Assembly (NCBI RefSeq): GCF_963676685.1
Contig: NC_092354.1
Span: forward strand, 73,111,335-73,175,334
Length of the DNA stretch: 64,000 bases
DNA from: Mytilus edulis
Taxonomy: Eukaryota > Mollusca > Bivalvia > Mytilida > Mytilidae
Direction of reading: 5' to 3'
A program made the translations under genes and the position numbers. The notes beneath the pieces were generated by a model. The model was given only the letters and a program-made list of their open reading frames with translations, made no database searches and was not told the DNA's origin. Numbering within the stretch: the stretch's first letter is position 1; each line of letters opens with the position of its first letter. Positions 56,601 to 62,566 of this stretch are shown piece after piece.

Positions 56601-57204
56601 TTATTTAGTGAAAGAACATCCTCTATTAAGTGGAAAGCAGAGTTAAAAGATATTGCTTACTTCTTATCGTTCTTCCTTAAAAGGTCCTGTACGAAGTCAG
56701 CCTCATAATATTTAAGAAACAAGTCGGCAAGAAGAGGGCACAATTGGTTTCCATTGGAAAGCTGACAGCCTGTTAAAAAACTCGTCCTAAGTTGTAAGTT
56801 GTTTGTCCTTGATTTTCTTATTTAAAAGTTAATTGTGAATTTCAACGAGGTAGTAACCAATACACCCAACAAATAACAGATATCACGATTATATATTTGT
56901 TTTCGACGAACAACATATGTTGATGCATGTACAGACAATTATTACTAAGAACCATACCTTTACCGTGGTGGTGATTATGTTCGTAAATTACAAAGCACTG
57001 TGAATCGGCATAAGATGTGTTAGGCACTGGTCCCTGTAAACCACTTTGTGAAGGTGTGTGGTATTTACATGTGTGTTTTTTGTCCATCAAATTCTTCACA
57101 GTGTATGAAATCGCAGACATGTGTTTAGATCGAATAGAAAGACCGTGTACTGCTAAAACAGAAACCAATATGTGCATTAAAATCCCAGACTTTCTAATAT
57201 GCAT
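31213..57204 (-). CDS. SUEL-lectin-like TM receptor with tandem mini-exon stalk
   Basis: Minus-strand exons: 57204-56958 (putative start), 54855-54640 (SUEL-like), mini-exons 52072-52028, 51219-51175, 43589-43530, 42506-42447 and 41319-41275, TM exon 32077-31996, tail 31594-31213 (TAA). All borders are GT/AG. Every exon from the lectin-like one to the last mini-exon is phase 1-1, so any subset can be joined in frame. With all five mini-exons the CDS is 1182 nt, 393 aa. Predicted order: signal peptide, short N-terminal segment, lectin-like domain, acidic Tyr-containing stalk repeats, one TM helix, and a 120-residue tail with at least seven Tyr. The role is probably surface recognition with Tyr-based signalling. 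The introns hold a BEL/Pao and a DIRS element. Exon 1 is the least certain part. Confidence 0.68.
31996..32077 (-). other. Transmembrane exon of the mini-exon receptor
   Basis: 82 nt, phase 1 to phase 2. Encodes GIPVYVFIVGGIVG then VLLIMSIIVGVLLR: a Gly-rich hydrophobic helix of about 25 residues closed by Arg. Acceptor GCTTTACAG, donor GTATGA. Confidence 0.8.
32300..32595 (-). mobile_element. tRNA-derived SINE
   Basis: On the minus strand the head reads like a tRNA gene: an A-box-like TGGTGTAGTGGCAAGTGC and an exact B-box GGTTCGATCCC near 32530-32580. A central segment (TTACACGG...GTCC...) resembles the SINE at 11511-11928. No functional tRNA is expected, because the body continues well past the T-arm. 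It sits in the intron just upstream of the TM exon. Confidence 0.65.
32640..32878 (-). repeat. Truncated copy of the mini-exon duplication unit
   Basis: Closely similar to 42200-42432 (shared 'gtcaggtaaac', 'attttgccatttagcattcg', 'gcatgactgtctggaccaaa'). The copy stops at 'gattaatt', exactly where the BEL/Pao 5' LTR begins and just before the mini-exon would start. Confidence 0.75.
32879..33182 (+). repeat. 5' LTR of the BEL/Pao element
   Basis: Begins TGTTCTGTCGAATAA and ends TTCACA; matches the 3' copy over its whole length, including 'ttccacagcagccacatcaa' and 'ctcattgttaaatttcttga'. Confidence 0.85.
33218..34806 (+). pseudogene. BEL/Pao gag remnant
   Basis: Starts at ATG 33218 (MSESDDSSTSRSRTFNKK). 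Several open blocks follow in different frames. The best block (34146-34808) has a gag-like helical segment and ends with a C-x2-C, C, C-x2-C-type cysteine cluster (CFKCH...CKECNN) as found in BEL/Pao gag. Stops and frameshifts prevent a full-length product. Confidence 0.72.
34805..36365 (+). pseudogene. BEL/Pao protease and reverse transcriptase remnant
   Basis: After a poorly defined protease region, RT motifs appear in broken frames: VVFDSAAKCNGLSLNNVLLP (typical of BEL/Pao), VAVVADIQQMFYSF with the motif-A Asp, and NDFYVDDGLTS at 36243-36275 with the YVDD active site. In-frame stops between them make it non-functional. Confidence 0.8.
36416..37482 (+). pseudogene. BEL/Pao RNase H region remnant
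   Basis: The block 36571-37062 carries VHIFCDASEKAITAVSFVRA (first catalytic Asp) and KFYTDSRVVLSYIN (second). Upstream, the linker with STINSIFDPLGCLAPVVVEG is typical of the RT/RNase H junction in this superfamily. A stop at about 37060 breaks it. Confidence 0.75.
38071..38528. mobile_element. 458-bp MITE with GGTCCGAGAC termini
   Basis: Inverted ends GGTCCGAGACGACAATT and AATTGTGGTCTCGGACC (one mismatch) flanked by AGCT on both sides (38067-38070 and 38529-38532). It cleanly interrupts the integrase between its two catalytic Asp residues. The AGCT may be a 4-bp duplication or part of the terminus, since it is palindromic. No coding capacity. Confidence 0.72.
38798..39717. mobile_element. 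hAT-like MITE, 920 bp
   Basis: Termini TAGTGTTGTCAA and TTGACAACACTA are exact inverted repeats. The flanking 8-mers CTAATAAT (38790-38797) and CTATTAAT (39718-39725) differ at one base, fitting an aged hAT-type 8-bp duplication. Subterminal clusters of ACCGGTTAACCGG and CCGATTAACCG motifs occur at both ends. It interrupts the integrase reading frame, which continues on the far side. Confidence 0.82.
40418..40719 (+). repeat. 3' LTR of the BEL/Pao element
   Basis: Begins TGTTCTATCGAATAA after the purine tract and ends TTCACA; the partner of 32879-33182, with scattered substitutions and small indels. Confidence 0.85.
41275..41319 (-). other. Stalk mini-exon 5 (45 nt)
   Basis: Acceptor CCTAACAG, donor GTAGGTT. 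Encodes (G)DSTRQGDDTSTEYY(G), phase 1-1. The last intact cassette before the TM exon, from which it is now separated by 9.2 kb of mostly retroelement sequence. Confidence 0.72.
41624..41654. repeat. Tetranucleotide microsatellite (ACTT)n
   Basis: About seven uninterrupted copies of 'actt' just before 'acagaagatgggt' in the mini-exon array. Confidence 0.85.
42088..42117 (-). pseudogene. Decayed stalk mini-exon
   Basis: Retains the donor side (GAGTATTATG then GTAGGTT) and codons for DGMRTEYYG, but the expected AG acceptor is replaced and the middle of the cassette is missing. A dead member of the array. Confidence 0.55.
42447..42506 (-). other. Stalk mini-exon 4 (60 nt)
   Basis: Acceptor TATGACAG, donor GTAGGTT. 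Encodes GNTTPGDGMRVNGTSTEYY(G), phase 1-1. Contains an NGT sequon absent from mini-exon 3. The sister copies differ at several codons while the splice sites are kept. Confidence 0.74.
42665..43354. mobile_element. TTAA-flanked MITE (piggyBac-type target)
   Basis: A 690-bp element with inverted termini GGTAGCACAATACAAAGATT, flanked on both sides by TTAA (42661-42664 and 43355-43358). An internal inverted pair (GGGTGTCTCAGATT near 42944, reverse complement near 43074) adds a second fold-back. Non-coding. It lies between mini-exons 3 and 4, so it landed in one copy of the duplicated unit. Confidence 0.8.
43530..43589 (-). other. Stalk mini-exon 3 (60 nt)
   Basis: Acceptor TATGACAG, donor GTAGGTT. 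Encodes GNTTPGDDMRIDDTSTEYY(G), phase 1-1. Nearly identical in layout to mini-exon 4, 1083 bp away, with similar intron flanks, so a recent tandem duplication. Confidence 0.74.
44165..44546 (-). mobile_element. RT-retroelement fragment, left half, split by the DIRS element
   Basis: Homologous along its length to 55889-56290 ('agtgacagtcaaactcataa', 'aatccggtaaattgtcttat', 'ggaactcttggtttaatag'). It stops at 44546. The sequence that should follow ('ccttgtgagcag...') is found at 49418, on the other side of the DIRS element. Confidence 0.75.
44547..44826. repeat. 87-bp perfect inverted repeat: mini-DIRS-like hairpin
   Basis: Left arm 44547-44633 and right arm 44740-44826 are perfect reverse complements around a 106-nt spacer. 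Inside the arms, GGAATTTAAC...GATCAGATGAGATG is a diverged version of the adjacent DIRS terminus. The first 30 nt of the spacer match sequence next to the right DIRS terminus (49353-49385 reversed). It looks like a gutted, non-autonomous DIRS relative. The right arm overlaps the first bases of the DIRS left terminus. Confidence 0.75.
44977..46146 (-). CDS. DIRS tyrosine recombinase (389 aa)
   Basis: Catalyses integration of the circular DIRS cDNA through a tyrosine-DNA intermediate. Visible signature: Arg225 in STACRTQSL, H335-x-x-R338 in HSARSA, W361 in GWTSEKTF and the nucleophile Tyr371 in AKFYKK. An N-terminal Ser/Lys-rich segment (1-65) precedes the core-binding helices (about 80-155). 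The ORF starts inside the RT ORF in another frame, as usual in DIRS. No disruptions. The true start could lie further downstream. Confidence 0.87.
   Translation of the reverse strand: MFTESSERQCRGSDDCTIMADSGMVSSFTRNVDRLSKNVASKEKTSVHSRNGKDSSSSQSVKVSCLSVIRKNLENQGISDKASKIILASWRDSTKKQYSTYVKQWFRFCSKRKIDPLQPALNEVLDFLTVLFDKGLSYSTINCARSALSALGIMFNGVTVGSNATIIRFLKGVYNLRPSEPRYSETWDVSKVFNFLRKLSPVKYISLKDLTLKLVMLIVLSTACRTQSLFLLCLDNLVKGKDSYTLFYSGLLKQNRPGFNVHFVELFAYPPDRRLCVFTVLKEYLMRTAQARGNSQKLFISYVKPFKAVSRETISRWIKTVMSKSGINLKSYSSHSARSAVVSKAFHNLIPVECILRRAGWTSEKTFAKFYKKPIESDEQRFQRAVLST
45783..47792 (-). CDS. DIRS reverse transcriptase / RNase H / methyltransferase-like polyprotein (669 aa)
   Basis: RT: catalytic D131 in SSIDLRHAYYSVP, LPNGLLSAPRIF (motif B) and YIDD at 195-198. 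RNase H: D361 (MTTDAS), E393 (VLELLA), D418 (FCDNSS) and D468 (AADVES). The C-terminal region has DLFAS (500-504) and FPPF (541-544), followed by a W-P-x-Q-x-W segment. This resembles the module of DIRS proteins often described as a DNA N6-adenine methyltransferase-like domain. The frame is uninterrupted. It ends inside the recombinase ORF, so expression of the latter probably needs internal initiation or frameshifting, by inference. Confidence 0.88.
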   Translation of the reverse strand: MKNYVENWQKITSDKFILDTVQHCHLEFIDNSIPTQSLTPYQRIFDKGQEKIINDEIENLKKLGVIVEVKFDTDQYISPIFTVPKINTNEHRVILNLKELNKCIIPHHFKMDTFEMALKLVKPNCFFSSIDLRHAYYSVPIAEEHQKLLRFIWKNTFFQYTCLPNGLLSAPRIFTKLMKPVFATLRQFGYMNVAYIDDSLLLGDTEDECIENVQNTNDLMEWLGFIIHERKSVFKPAKQIVFLGNIIDSVSMTVVLPKEKVEKIVLECQNLIKKNVASIRLVAHVIGLLISTLSAVDFGHLYYRNLEIEKIQALKFSFGNFDQNMTITFAMKADLKWWVENLHCQKRVINRKNPDFSMTTDASLKGWGALFKDQKIQGRWNDVEQTYHINVLELLAISYTLKAFCKNYSDIHVKIFCDNSSAIAYVNNMGGIKSKQMNEITKLLWVWCIERNIWISVEHIPGKYNAADVESRKIDDHLEWMLDKQVFHKLVEIWGTPDHDLFASRLNCQVKSFSSWKPDPEAVFVNAFSILWSDEVFYYLFPPFSVISRCLQKVQKDSAEVLMIVPLWPTQAWYPVLLEMLIDFPKMLPRKKRLLSIPGTEKIHPLHNQLKFLACRLSGKIWKTKAFQTRLPKSFWRLGETVRKSNTQLMSSNGSVSVVKGKLIHFNQL
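47855..49132 (-). CDS. DIRS gag-like protein (425 aa)
   Basis: Starts MADAMLSKTDSKSLKKG. It has a Ser/Lys-rich N-terminus, an acidic middle (YVEPEGYDESQGADPEVYDE), a nuclear-localisation-like PPAKKQKT, a helical core (about 190-320) and a C-terminal Gly/Arg-rich RGG region (about 365-415) that probably binds RNA. There is no CCHC knuckle. It lies 62 bp upstream of the RT ORF. The assignment as gag rests on position and composition. Confidence 0.75.
   Translation of the reverse strand: MADAMLSKTDSKSLKKGSSASNEAKGKNPKRKSSGDDSRSKNDDTNSCSSGAKIVSSGEAGTVASRLKGLSQNTGEASKEPTLAEVFSVLKNMQQEQSSQKTDFVSLKSMVDELYYVEPEGYDESQGADPEVYDENNNDNNDHVGDTEVAEPPAKKQKTVDKEGDNVFKAAAQAYRSKDNVDTSVDDTLADTVNEFFREGISDEKYNELMKSVARPENCVSLTRTRVNQLIWDLLSPQTRSFDSVIQQHQETVVKASCNITKLLNMLCKLKSELGDDCQQEMQSCIDLGIDSIALLSQYNKMTNIKRKEYQRFDLSPEYHHLSSPSIPFTDMLYGDNVHQKSKEIQDMNRLGRNLNNNNNARGRGNGFSRGGSFGRGRGFGRGRAGSRRGGYRGGRGRGYGGRGQYSNDQGGSKNLRGVPSFLRK
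49423..49640 (-). mobile_element. RT-retroelement fragment, right half, split by the DIRS element
   Basis: Minus-strand translation includes HLEIDNEGRL, NFPIVNVPFLSSNIPAAPAY and DFLDRGFLLTRK, then runs into the DIRS terminus. It matches 56290-56520 at DNA level. It is the C-terminal part of a reverse transcriptase of Penelope-like or related type. Confidence 0.7.
50222..50310. repeat. Fold-back repeat around 'aagcccaaggcgaagccgag'
   Basis: AGACAAT..TTGGTCATGTTTT on the left pairs with AAAACATGACCA..ATTGTCT on the right, around an inner TAAGCCC/GGGCTA stem. It is a compact palindromic element, similar in style to those at 58001-58063 and 63195-63310. Confidence 0.65.
50640..50780 (+). repeat. 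Dispersed repeat fragment
   Basis: 'ttgccaacgagacaactctc' through 'gtacggccttcaacaatcag'. The reverse complement pattern is at 19091-19185. It belongs to the abundant 'tctcattggcaatcatacc' repeat family. Confidence 0.6.
51175..51219 (-). other. Stalk mini-exon 2 (45 nt)
   Basis: Acceptor CATTACAG, donor GTAGGT. Encodes GANKAGDDMSTEYY(G), phase 1-1. The flanking intron resembles that of the other cassettes, indicating duplication of exon plus flank. Confidence 0.7.
52028..52072 (-). other. Stalk mini-exon 1 (45 nt)
   Basis: Acceptor TATTACAG, donor GTAGGTT. Encodes (G)NTHLPNNGMSTEYH(G), phase 1-1. Slightly diverged member of the cassette family (YH instead of YY at the end); it keeps the GMSTEY core shared with the next one. 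Confidence 0.68.
52453..52870 (+). repeat. Dispersed repeat, long copy
   Basis: Collinear with 12041-12535: 'caaacaaaacaacaacccga', then 'ggtctgcaaaacagcaagac', 'cagagactcctgatttggga' and 'tttaacatgttttgttaatt'. It lies between the lectin-like exon and mini-exon 1 of the receptor gene. Confidence 0.65.
54640..54855 (-). other. Coding exon: SUEL-like domain
   Basis: 216 nt, phase 1-1. Acceptor ACATTACAG, donor GTTTGT. Cysteine contexts GCV, ITC, KSC, KLC, YKC and FHC, with V-K-I-D after the second. The pattern parallels the three lectin-like exons at 3.0-8.2 kb, linking the two loci. About 72 residues, at the short end for the fold. Confidence 0.62.
54881..55000. repeat. 60-bp direct tandem duplication
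   Basis: Two near-identical 60-bp units ('acattataaagaagtgtttg...' and 'acattatagagaagtgttta...') side by side, just upstream of the lectin-like exon's acceptor on the minus strand. Confidence 0.85.
55436..56800 (-). mobile_element. RT-retroelement fragments in tandem (Penelope-like or related)
   Basis: Two consecutive copies of the same 3' region (55436-55888 and 55889-56520), followed at 56590-56800 by an upstream RT part. The minus-strand translation includes NQLCPLLADLF and YEADFVQDLLRKN, and in the second copy RYSRACISYQDFLDRGLLLT. Frames are short and broken. The family assignment is by recalled similarity to mussel RT proteins and is tentative. Confidence 0.6.
56958..57204 (-). other. 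Putative first exon: signal peptide and N-terminal segment
   Basis: From Met at 57204 the frame reads M-H-I-R-K-S-G-I-L-M-H-I-L-V-S-V-L-A-V-H-G, a plausible signal peptide. About 60 residues with two Cys follow, ending at donor GTATGG (phase 1). However, an excellent acceptor (TTCTGTTTTAG, AG at 57154-57153) would make 57152-56958 an internal phase 1-1 exon instead, with the start further upstream. The sequence cannot decide between these. Confidence 0.45.
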
Positions 57205-57839
57205 GAATGTAGAAAATTATCAATATTCATTCGTTATACATGTATACCAAAAAAGAGACACGTGAAAAATCGGAATTATGAACAATGCATGTCGCATACC
57301 TTGGGGGAAAAACGTCAACCTAAACAAAATGTATATTTCAAGTAAAGTATTAATATTTATATTATAACAACAATTAGTTTGCTGAAATATGAAGTCATAT
57401 ATAAAAGAAATGAGCATAACAATTGTTATCTTTGGTTTATGTTCAACGCAAACATCCAACAGAACGAGCACATTATATTTATATATGTGAAAAACAACAA
57501 AATATTATACACAACTACATGTATACAGACCGTCAAATATGCTTATTATCCATAAAGTCGTGAGACATAAAATACATATAGTAGTCATTTTATACCATGT
57601 ATATTGTATAAAAAAAATTATATGGAACAGTAATACATCTATATATGGAGCGGAAGTAACAATGTATGTCGCATCAATTGAAAATATCGAATCTTTATGT
57701 ATACAAGGAAGTATATCTGACCATACAATGTTTTACTGTACACGTTTATTACATGCTTATTATCATTTCTCTCATTCTTCGTGAAGTTATCCCTTTCTGC
57801 ACCCATTTTATAAAAAAAAAATAATAACGTGTTGTTCGA

Positions 57840-58075
57840 TCTCAGTCCATCATTGGTTTAAATTCGATTATGACGTCGAATTTTCTTGCTTTTCTCTGAA
57901 TTTCCCATTGTGAATATTCAGATCATTCGTAAAAAAGGAATAAGTGTGCCTGCATATTGTTTGAAAATAATTAGAGAAACAGAATCCAACACCAAATTTT
58001 GTGTAATACGATATTTATCCGACAGTTTTACTGTTTCGAGTGAATAAATATCGTATCACACTCGATGCAGTGGTA
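57840..58075. repeat. Fold-back repeat, copy A
   Basis: Contains a palindrome at 58001-58063 (TAATACGATATTTATCC ... GAATAAATATCGTATCAC). Its outer part ('catcattggtttaaattcga', 'gacgtcgaattttcttgct') occurs reversed at 63460-63540. An inverted copy of the same element lies near the right end of the window. Confidence 0.65.
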
Positions 58076-59824
58076 GAATTTATATTTAAACATTCATATA
58101 CTAATGCATACTTCTGAGAGTACCCCCAAATTAATCATAATGAATGGAAGTATGCTAACTAGTCCATATCGCATAGAATACAAGAAATCAAATTTCAGCT
58201 GTGTCATAAGTTTAACAAATGGGTTTAATCATTTGTTTTCCAAGTCGTATGAAATATTTTCACCTTTTTCAGACAGACATTTTCTTTTAAAATGTTTAAG
58301 ATCAATGTGTGTATCTATCACACATCTATAAACGTATCTATAATTCGAGTTTAGAAACACATTGCATTAAAACACATAACAAATATAAATGAAATATAAT
58401 GAACTACTATAATAAATTCATTGATAATTTTTCTGACCATTGACAAATACGTAGGCAAGTGAAACAAACTAGACATAATTTGAATCGACTAAGATGTATG
58501 ATATGTTACTTGTAATATATACCGGAAGTTTAATGTTAACGACACAGATGCAAATGATAGTGCCTGTACTTTTTCAACAGCATATATGTCAAGCTCCCAA
58601 ATGTTTTTTTTTTCGATCTGTAAAGTGGATCGCGGGTTTATCAAGTAGGAAGGTCAAATATTTTTATATAAAAAAACTTGAAATCAGAAAAAATAGAAAT
58701 AAAGGTGTAGGAATAAAACGGCCGTCTGAACAAGAAAGTAGAGAAAACCACTTTTTATCAATTAAATTTTACATACATCATGTAAATAAGGGCATCAATG
58801 ATTTTTATTTCAACACACATATGATTTCTACTGGGCTGTTGGTACATTTGGAGACGAAACGTTAACAAGGAGTGCAGTCGATGTTACATTGAATATCGTA
58901 GCCATATTGTTTTGTACTAGTAGCGCGTTCCCATTACTAATTTTATCTGGATAAAACTGGAAGAATAATACAAGTGATAAAATGATAACAATATAACAAA
59001 GAAAAGGAAGTTTTGTATAAATATTAACACACCCTCTTGAATGAGATACTATAGAGACTTTTATATGCGAAATGAAAATATTTCATCTCCTATTCAAGCT
59101 CAAAAAGTGAAATTATGTAGAATTTGATAGTTAATATCCCGAGTTTAAGAAATTGTATATACGAAGACTTCAAATTGTCTAGGGTTGAACGAAAATAGTT
59201 AAATAAGTCATTTACTTCTTTTGTGTGTTTACATATTTATTTTCACATGTTTCATGAAAGATAAGGTCCTTGTGTGATACTTGCTCATTCAAGTGGTAGG
59301 AAATACATACTTAAATCAGATTTCACTGAACAATAAATACATTGAAGGAAGTACATGATATTTCGTATGCTAGATATATATCCACGTGACATTCAGTTTT
59401 TTTTTAAAGCTAAATAATAGCGACGACAATTATACATAGATACGGCGGTTATTAAATCCAAAACTATGATAATTCATAGTTAAAACATTTCAGGCATTGA
59501 ATTACATTCCTATGAGGTCAAATATTAAAATATATAATAGTTGAAAATTCCATTAAAAAAAAGGGTTTTTATCGAAATTTGCGACCTGTAGCAAACATTG
59601 TGACCTATTTTGTTTGTCAACCGATTCTTTTTTTGGACTAGTAAAGGCATCTACACATTAAAAGTCTTTTCTAATGACAAATGTTAGTATGTTAAATATA
59701 CTTACTGGAGATATGAAGAGATGTTAGACGCTGTTGTTTTTACTCCTTGATAACTTTTTTTAAAGTTTCGACAATTGAAATTACCAACAGATTGTATATA
59801 TTCCTATGGGGTCTGTTTGCCCCC

Positions 59825-60140
59825 TTTACTAGAGGAAAGGGACAAACTATACCAGAGGGTGAGTCAAACTAAAAAAATCGGAAATAAACTGACAGCACCA
59901 TGGCTAATAATGAAACAGACAAACAATGGTGCACATGACACAACATAGAAAACTAAAGAATAAGCAACACGAACCCAACCAAAAACTGGGGGAGATCTCA
60001 GATGATAATAGAACGTGTTAGTTTTACCACCAGCTTTAGGTGCTCCGGAAGGGTAAACAGATCATGCTGCACATGTGGCACAAGTCGTGCTGCTCATGTT
60101 ATAAAAAATCCAGTAAATACTCATCTTTGGTAGGTCACTA
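59825..60140 (-). mobile_element. RT-retroelement fragment
   Basis: Another copy of the 55889-type sequence ('caacatagaaaactaaagaa', 'agcaacacgaacccaaccaa', 'tgctccggaagggtaaacag'), with an internal insertion of about 35 bp relative to the others. Confidence 0.6.
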
Positions 60141-62177
60141 GCAGACGTGTTCTTGTACTGTTGTGTATCACAGTTGATGCTTTATCTCAGTACAGACCCG
60201 TCTTGTTTGCATTGATATATAACTTACAGTTGAGTAATTCAACAATGTTTACGGTTATCTTGTCTGTTTAAATTAATATGAGGTTTCAAAAATATACTGC
60301 CGAAATTTACCAAAAAGGAACTTTAGATCAAATAGAAATAAGCAGTAATACATTTTTTTGTAACTGTCCTTTCCTAGATTTAAATATTTTTGTTTAATAC
60401 GGGAAACTTTACACAGGCATTGACAACAAATGGTACTACTTTTCTTTTTCTATTTTCTTTATCTAATTTAATTTCATGTTCCTTTGGCATGATCTTACGG
60501 TGTCCTTATATCACAACTTTGTCCGTGTTTTGTTGAGATTTTTGGATTTCCATGTACGTAATCTATTGCTTGTACATTCATTATCAAGTAACAGTTTTGT
60601 TACCTCACGTTATTTAACACATTTACTAAAGGTACAACAATTTGGTTCAGAAGATATAACTGAAGAAAACGTATTCCACATGCGATAGATTATCCTTATC
60701 TCAACGAATATGCTGTTTACCAAACCCGTAATTTAGAAATTACCCGGGTAGACCTTACAATTTTTTGAATAAACCTATTCTACATGTAAAAGGTTACAAA
60801 TTCGATAAGGTAATTAGACCTTTTGATATTCAATTTATCGTCATCAATATTGATTTTGTTATCAGTAAATCAAAATCAAACTAAAGATTTTTATTTTAAA
60901 TACATACAAAGATTTATAGCTCTTCAATCTGTTGATACCTGTATCTTGACATTGCACAAGTTTATGTTTATCGCTGACTGTAAATGACATCTTTACACTT
61001 AATTCTCTGGTTGTGCATGTGTACTGATTGCTATTTTAGTGTTAGATCCGTGATTTTTTTTTATAAATTAGCTTGTATTAACTTTGAGCTAGCTGTCAGC
61101 CACTGCGAGGTCCCTAGTTCTGTACTTTTTGTATTGGAGATGTATAAATACAATCGAACGTCCGGTAACATTGTCTGTTGCATTATATCATATTTGTGTT
61201 TTCGTTCTTTGCTTTGTACATACACCAGGTTGCAAGTTTCTCATTTGAATTGTTTTATATCAGCTGACTATGCCATATGCCATATATAATGTTTAAGACC
61301 GAACAATGACCTAGAGTTAAAAATTCTATTCATTTATGAATTTTGGTGAAAAAATGTCTCATTGGCAATTTTATGCATAATGTTTACATTATAAGTTGGA
61401 TTCTAGACTAAATGGCTCACACCAGTATTTCTAGGAATAATACAAAATATCAATATTTAGAAGTTATATTCTTATAAATTGGTACTTTTAAATGAAAATG
61501 TACATTAAGCATCTGCATTCCTGCATCAAATTTTGCTAACTTGATGGAAAATCTGGACCTTTGATTCTCTGTTTTTTACAATCCAAGATGGAGGAAGACA
61601 TCCATACCACCTTAACGTTTGATTTAAGATTGCATAGTACACGCTGATTTTTTTTGTACGAGGAAACATAACTTTTGATCATAAAAGATCTTCCACTGAA
61701 ACTTAGCTAAAGATCCTAATCAAACTTGTTGTAAACCATCCTCTACATGCCTTCTGTAACAATCAATTGACATCTGACTGGACCGATGACAGGACAATGA
61801 GAGGATTAATACAGGTTCAAATATAAAATGTTTATAACTCTTATAATTCTCGAAGTAATTATCACATATTCAACATTGAATACACAGATACGCAGTTGAC
61901 AGGAAAGTAACGAAACGAAAACATTTAAAAGTTTGCAAAACAAAATTACCTGCCCAATATCGTCAATGACCTGACTGATGCAAAATCCTTATTTTTTTTC
62001 TTCTTTATCCACAATTATTTAAATACTTAGATATTACTTAAAGACAAATCCCTCTATTGTTTCTGCGCATTCCGCCTTGCGTCGCCTTTGTTTCGTTTTT
62101 TTCTATGACGTGCGTCAATTTTTCCGCGAAACATTTTAAAAGACGTCGGCGCCGATAAACTATATGCTATAGCGGCC

Positions 62178-62566
62178 ATGATGGCTCGATTTAAGGGTCG
62201 CTTTGTACGACAACAGGAGAAAGACAGACGTGTACAGTAATCTGAACTCGTTTCCGATAGAAATGTTGCCGATCATACGAAAAACACAGAGGCTACGGAC
62301 ACATACCAGTCTATCTGGCTACCAGGAGAAAGACGGATATTTGAGCCATACCAAGTTTCAAAAGATTTGAAAGCAGGATGCACCGACTGTGCGAGCACCT
62401 TGCATATTACAGACATAGTGGCTAAGACAAATTGTGGTTTAGGCTTTTTTATGTATATTCTTTGCGAATGTGGAAGTATGAATGCAATCAAATCAGGAAA
62501 AGTCCATCATGATGCTTCAAAGTTTAAAACCAGACCCATCTTTGATATTAATTCTAAAGCTGCAAT
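62178..62566 (+). pseudogene. 5' exon of a Mutator-like transposase-domain gene, with in-frame stop
   Basis: From ATG 62178 the frame reads MMARFKGRFVRQQEKDRRVQ, then TAA (62238-62240), and continues in the same frame as SELVSDRNV...YQVSKDLKAGC, CASTLHITDIVAKTNCGLGF, the C-E-C-G zinc-like pair and RPIFDINSKAAI, ending at GTAAGTT. The N-terminal M-x-R-x-K/R-G-R-F start, the C-x2-C motif and the F-D-I-N-x-K-A-A-I end match a widespread invertebrate family annotated as Mutator-like transposase domain. One nonsense codon and no recognisable next exon within the window point to a pseudogene or truncated copy. Alternative: a real gene starting downstream of the stop. Confidence 0.6.

Larger units (their letters stand above)
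57205..62177. other. Intergenic with repeats, no supported gene
   Basis: Fold-back element at 57840-58075, RT-retroelement fragment at 59825-60140, and dispersed-repeat remnants near 61190-61390. The 123-codon ORF at 58494-58865 ends in sequence with repeat character and lacks domain or splice support. CpG-richer sequence appears at 62050-62180, just before the next coding region. If the 56958-57152 exon is internal, the receptor's true first exon may lie here unrecognised. Confidence 0.5.

Noticed and set aside
56900-57150. Beta/gamma-crystallin Greek-key hint (CFVIYEHNHHHGKGMVL) in the putative first exon
   Set aside because: The resemblance spans a few residues and crosses a good splice donor, so probably coincidental.
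58494-58865. 123-codon plus-strand ORF
   Set aside because: No recognisable domain. Its end (58790-58860) has the wording of a dispersed repeat, and there is no splice or codon support.
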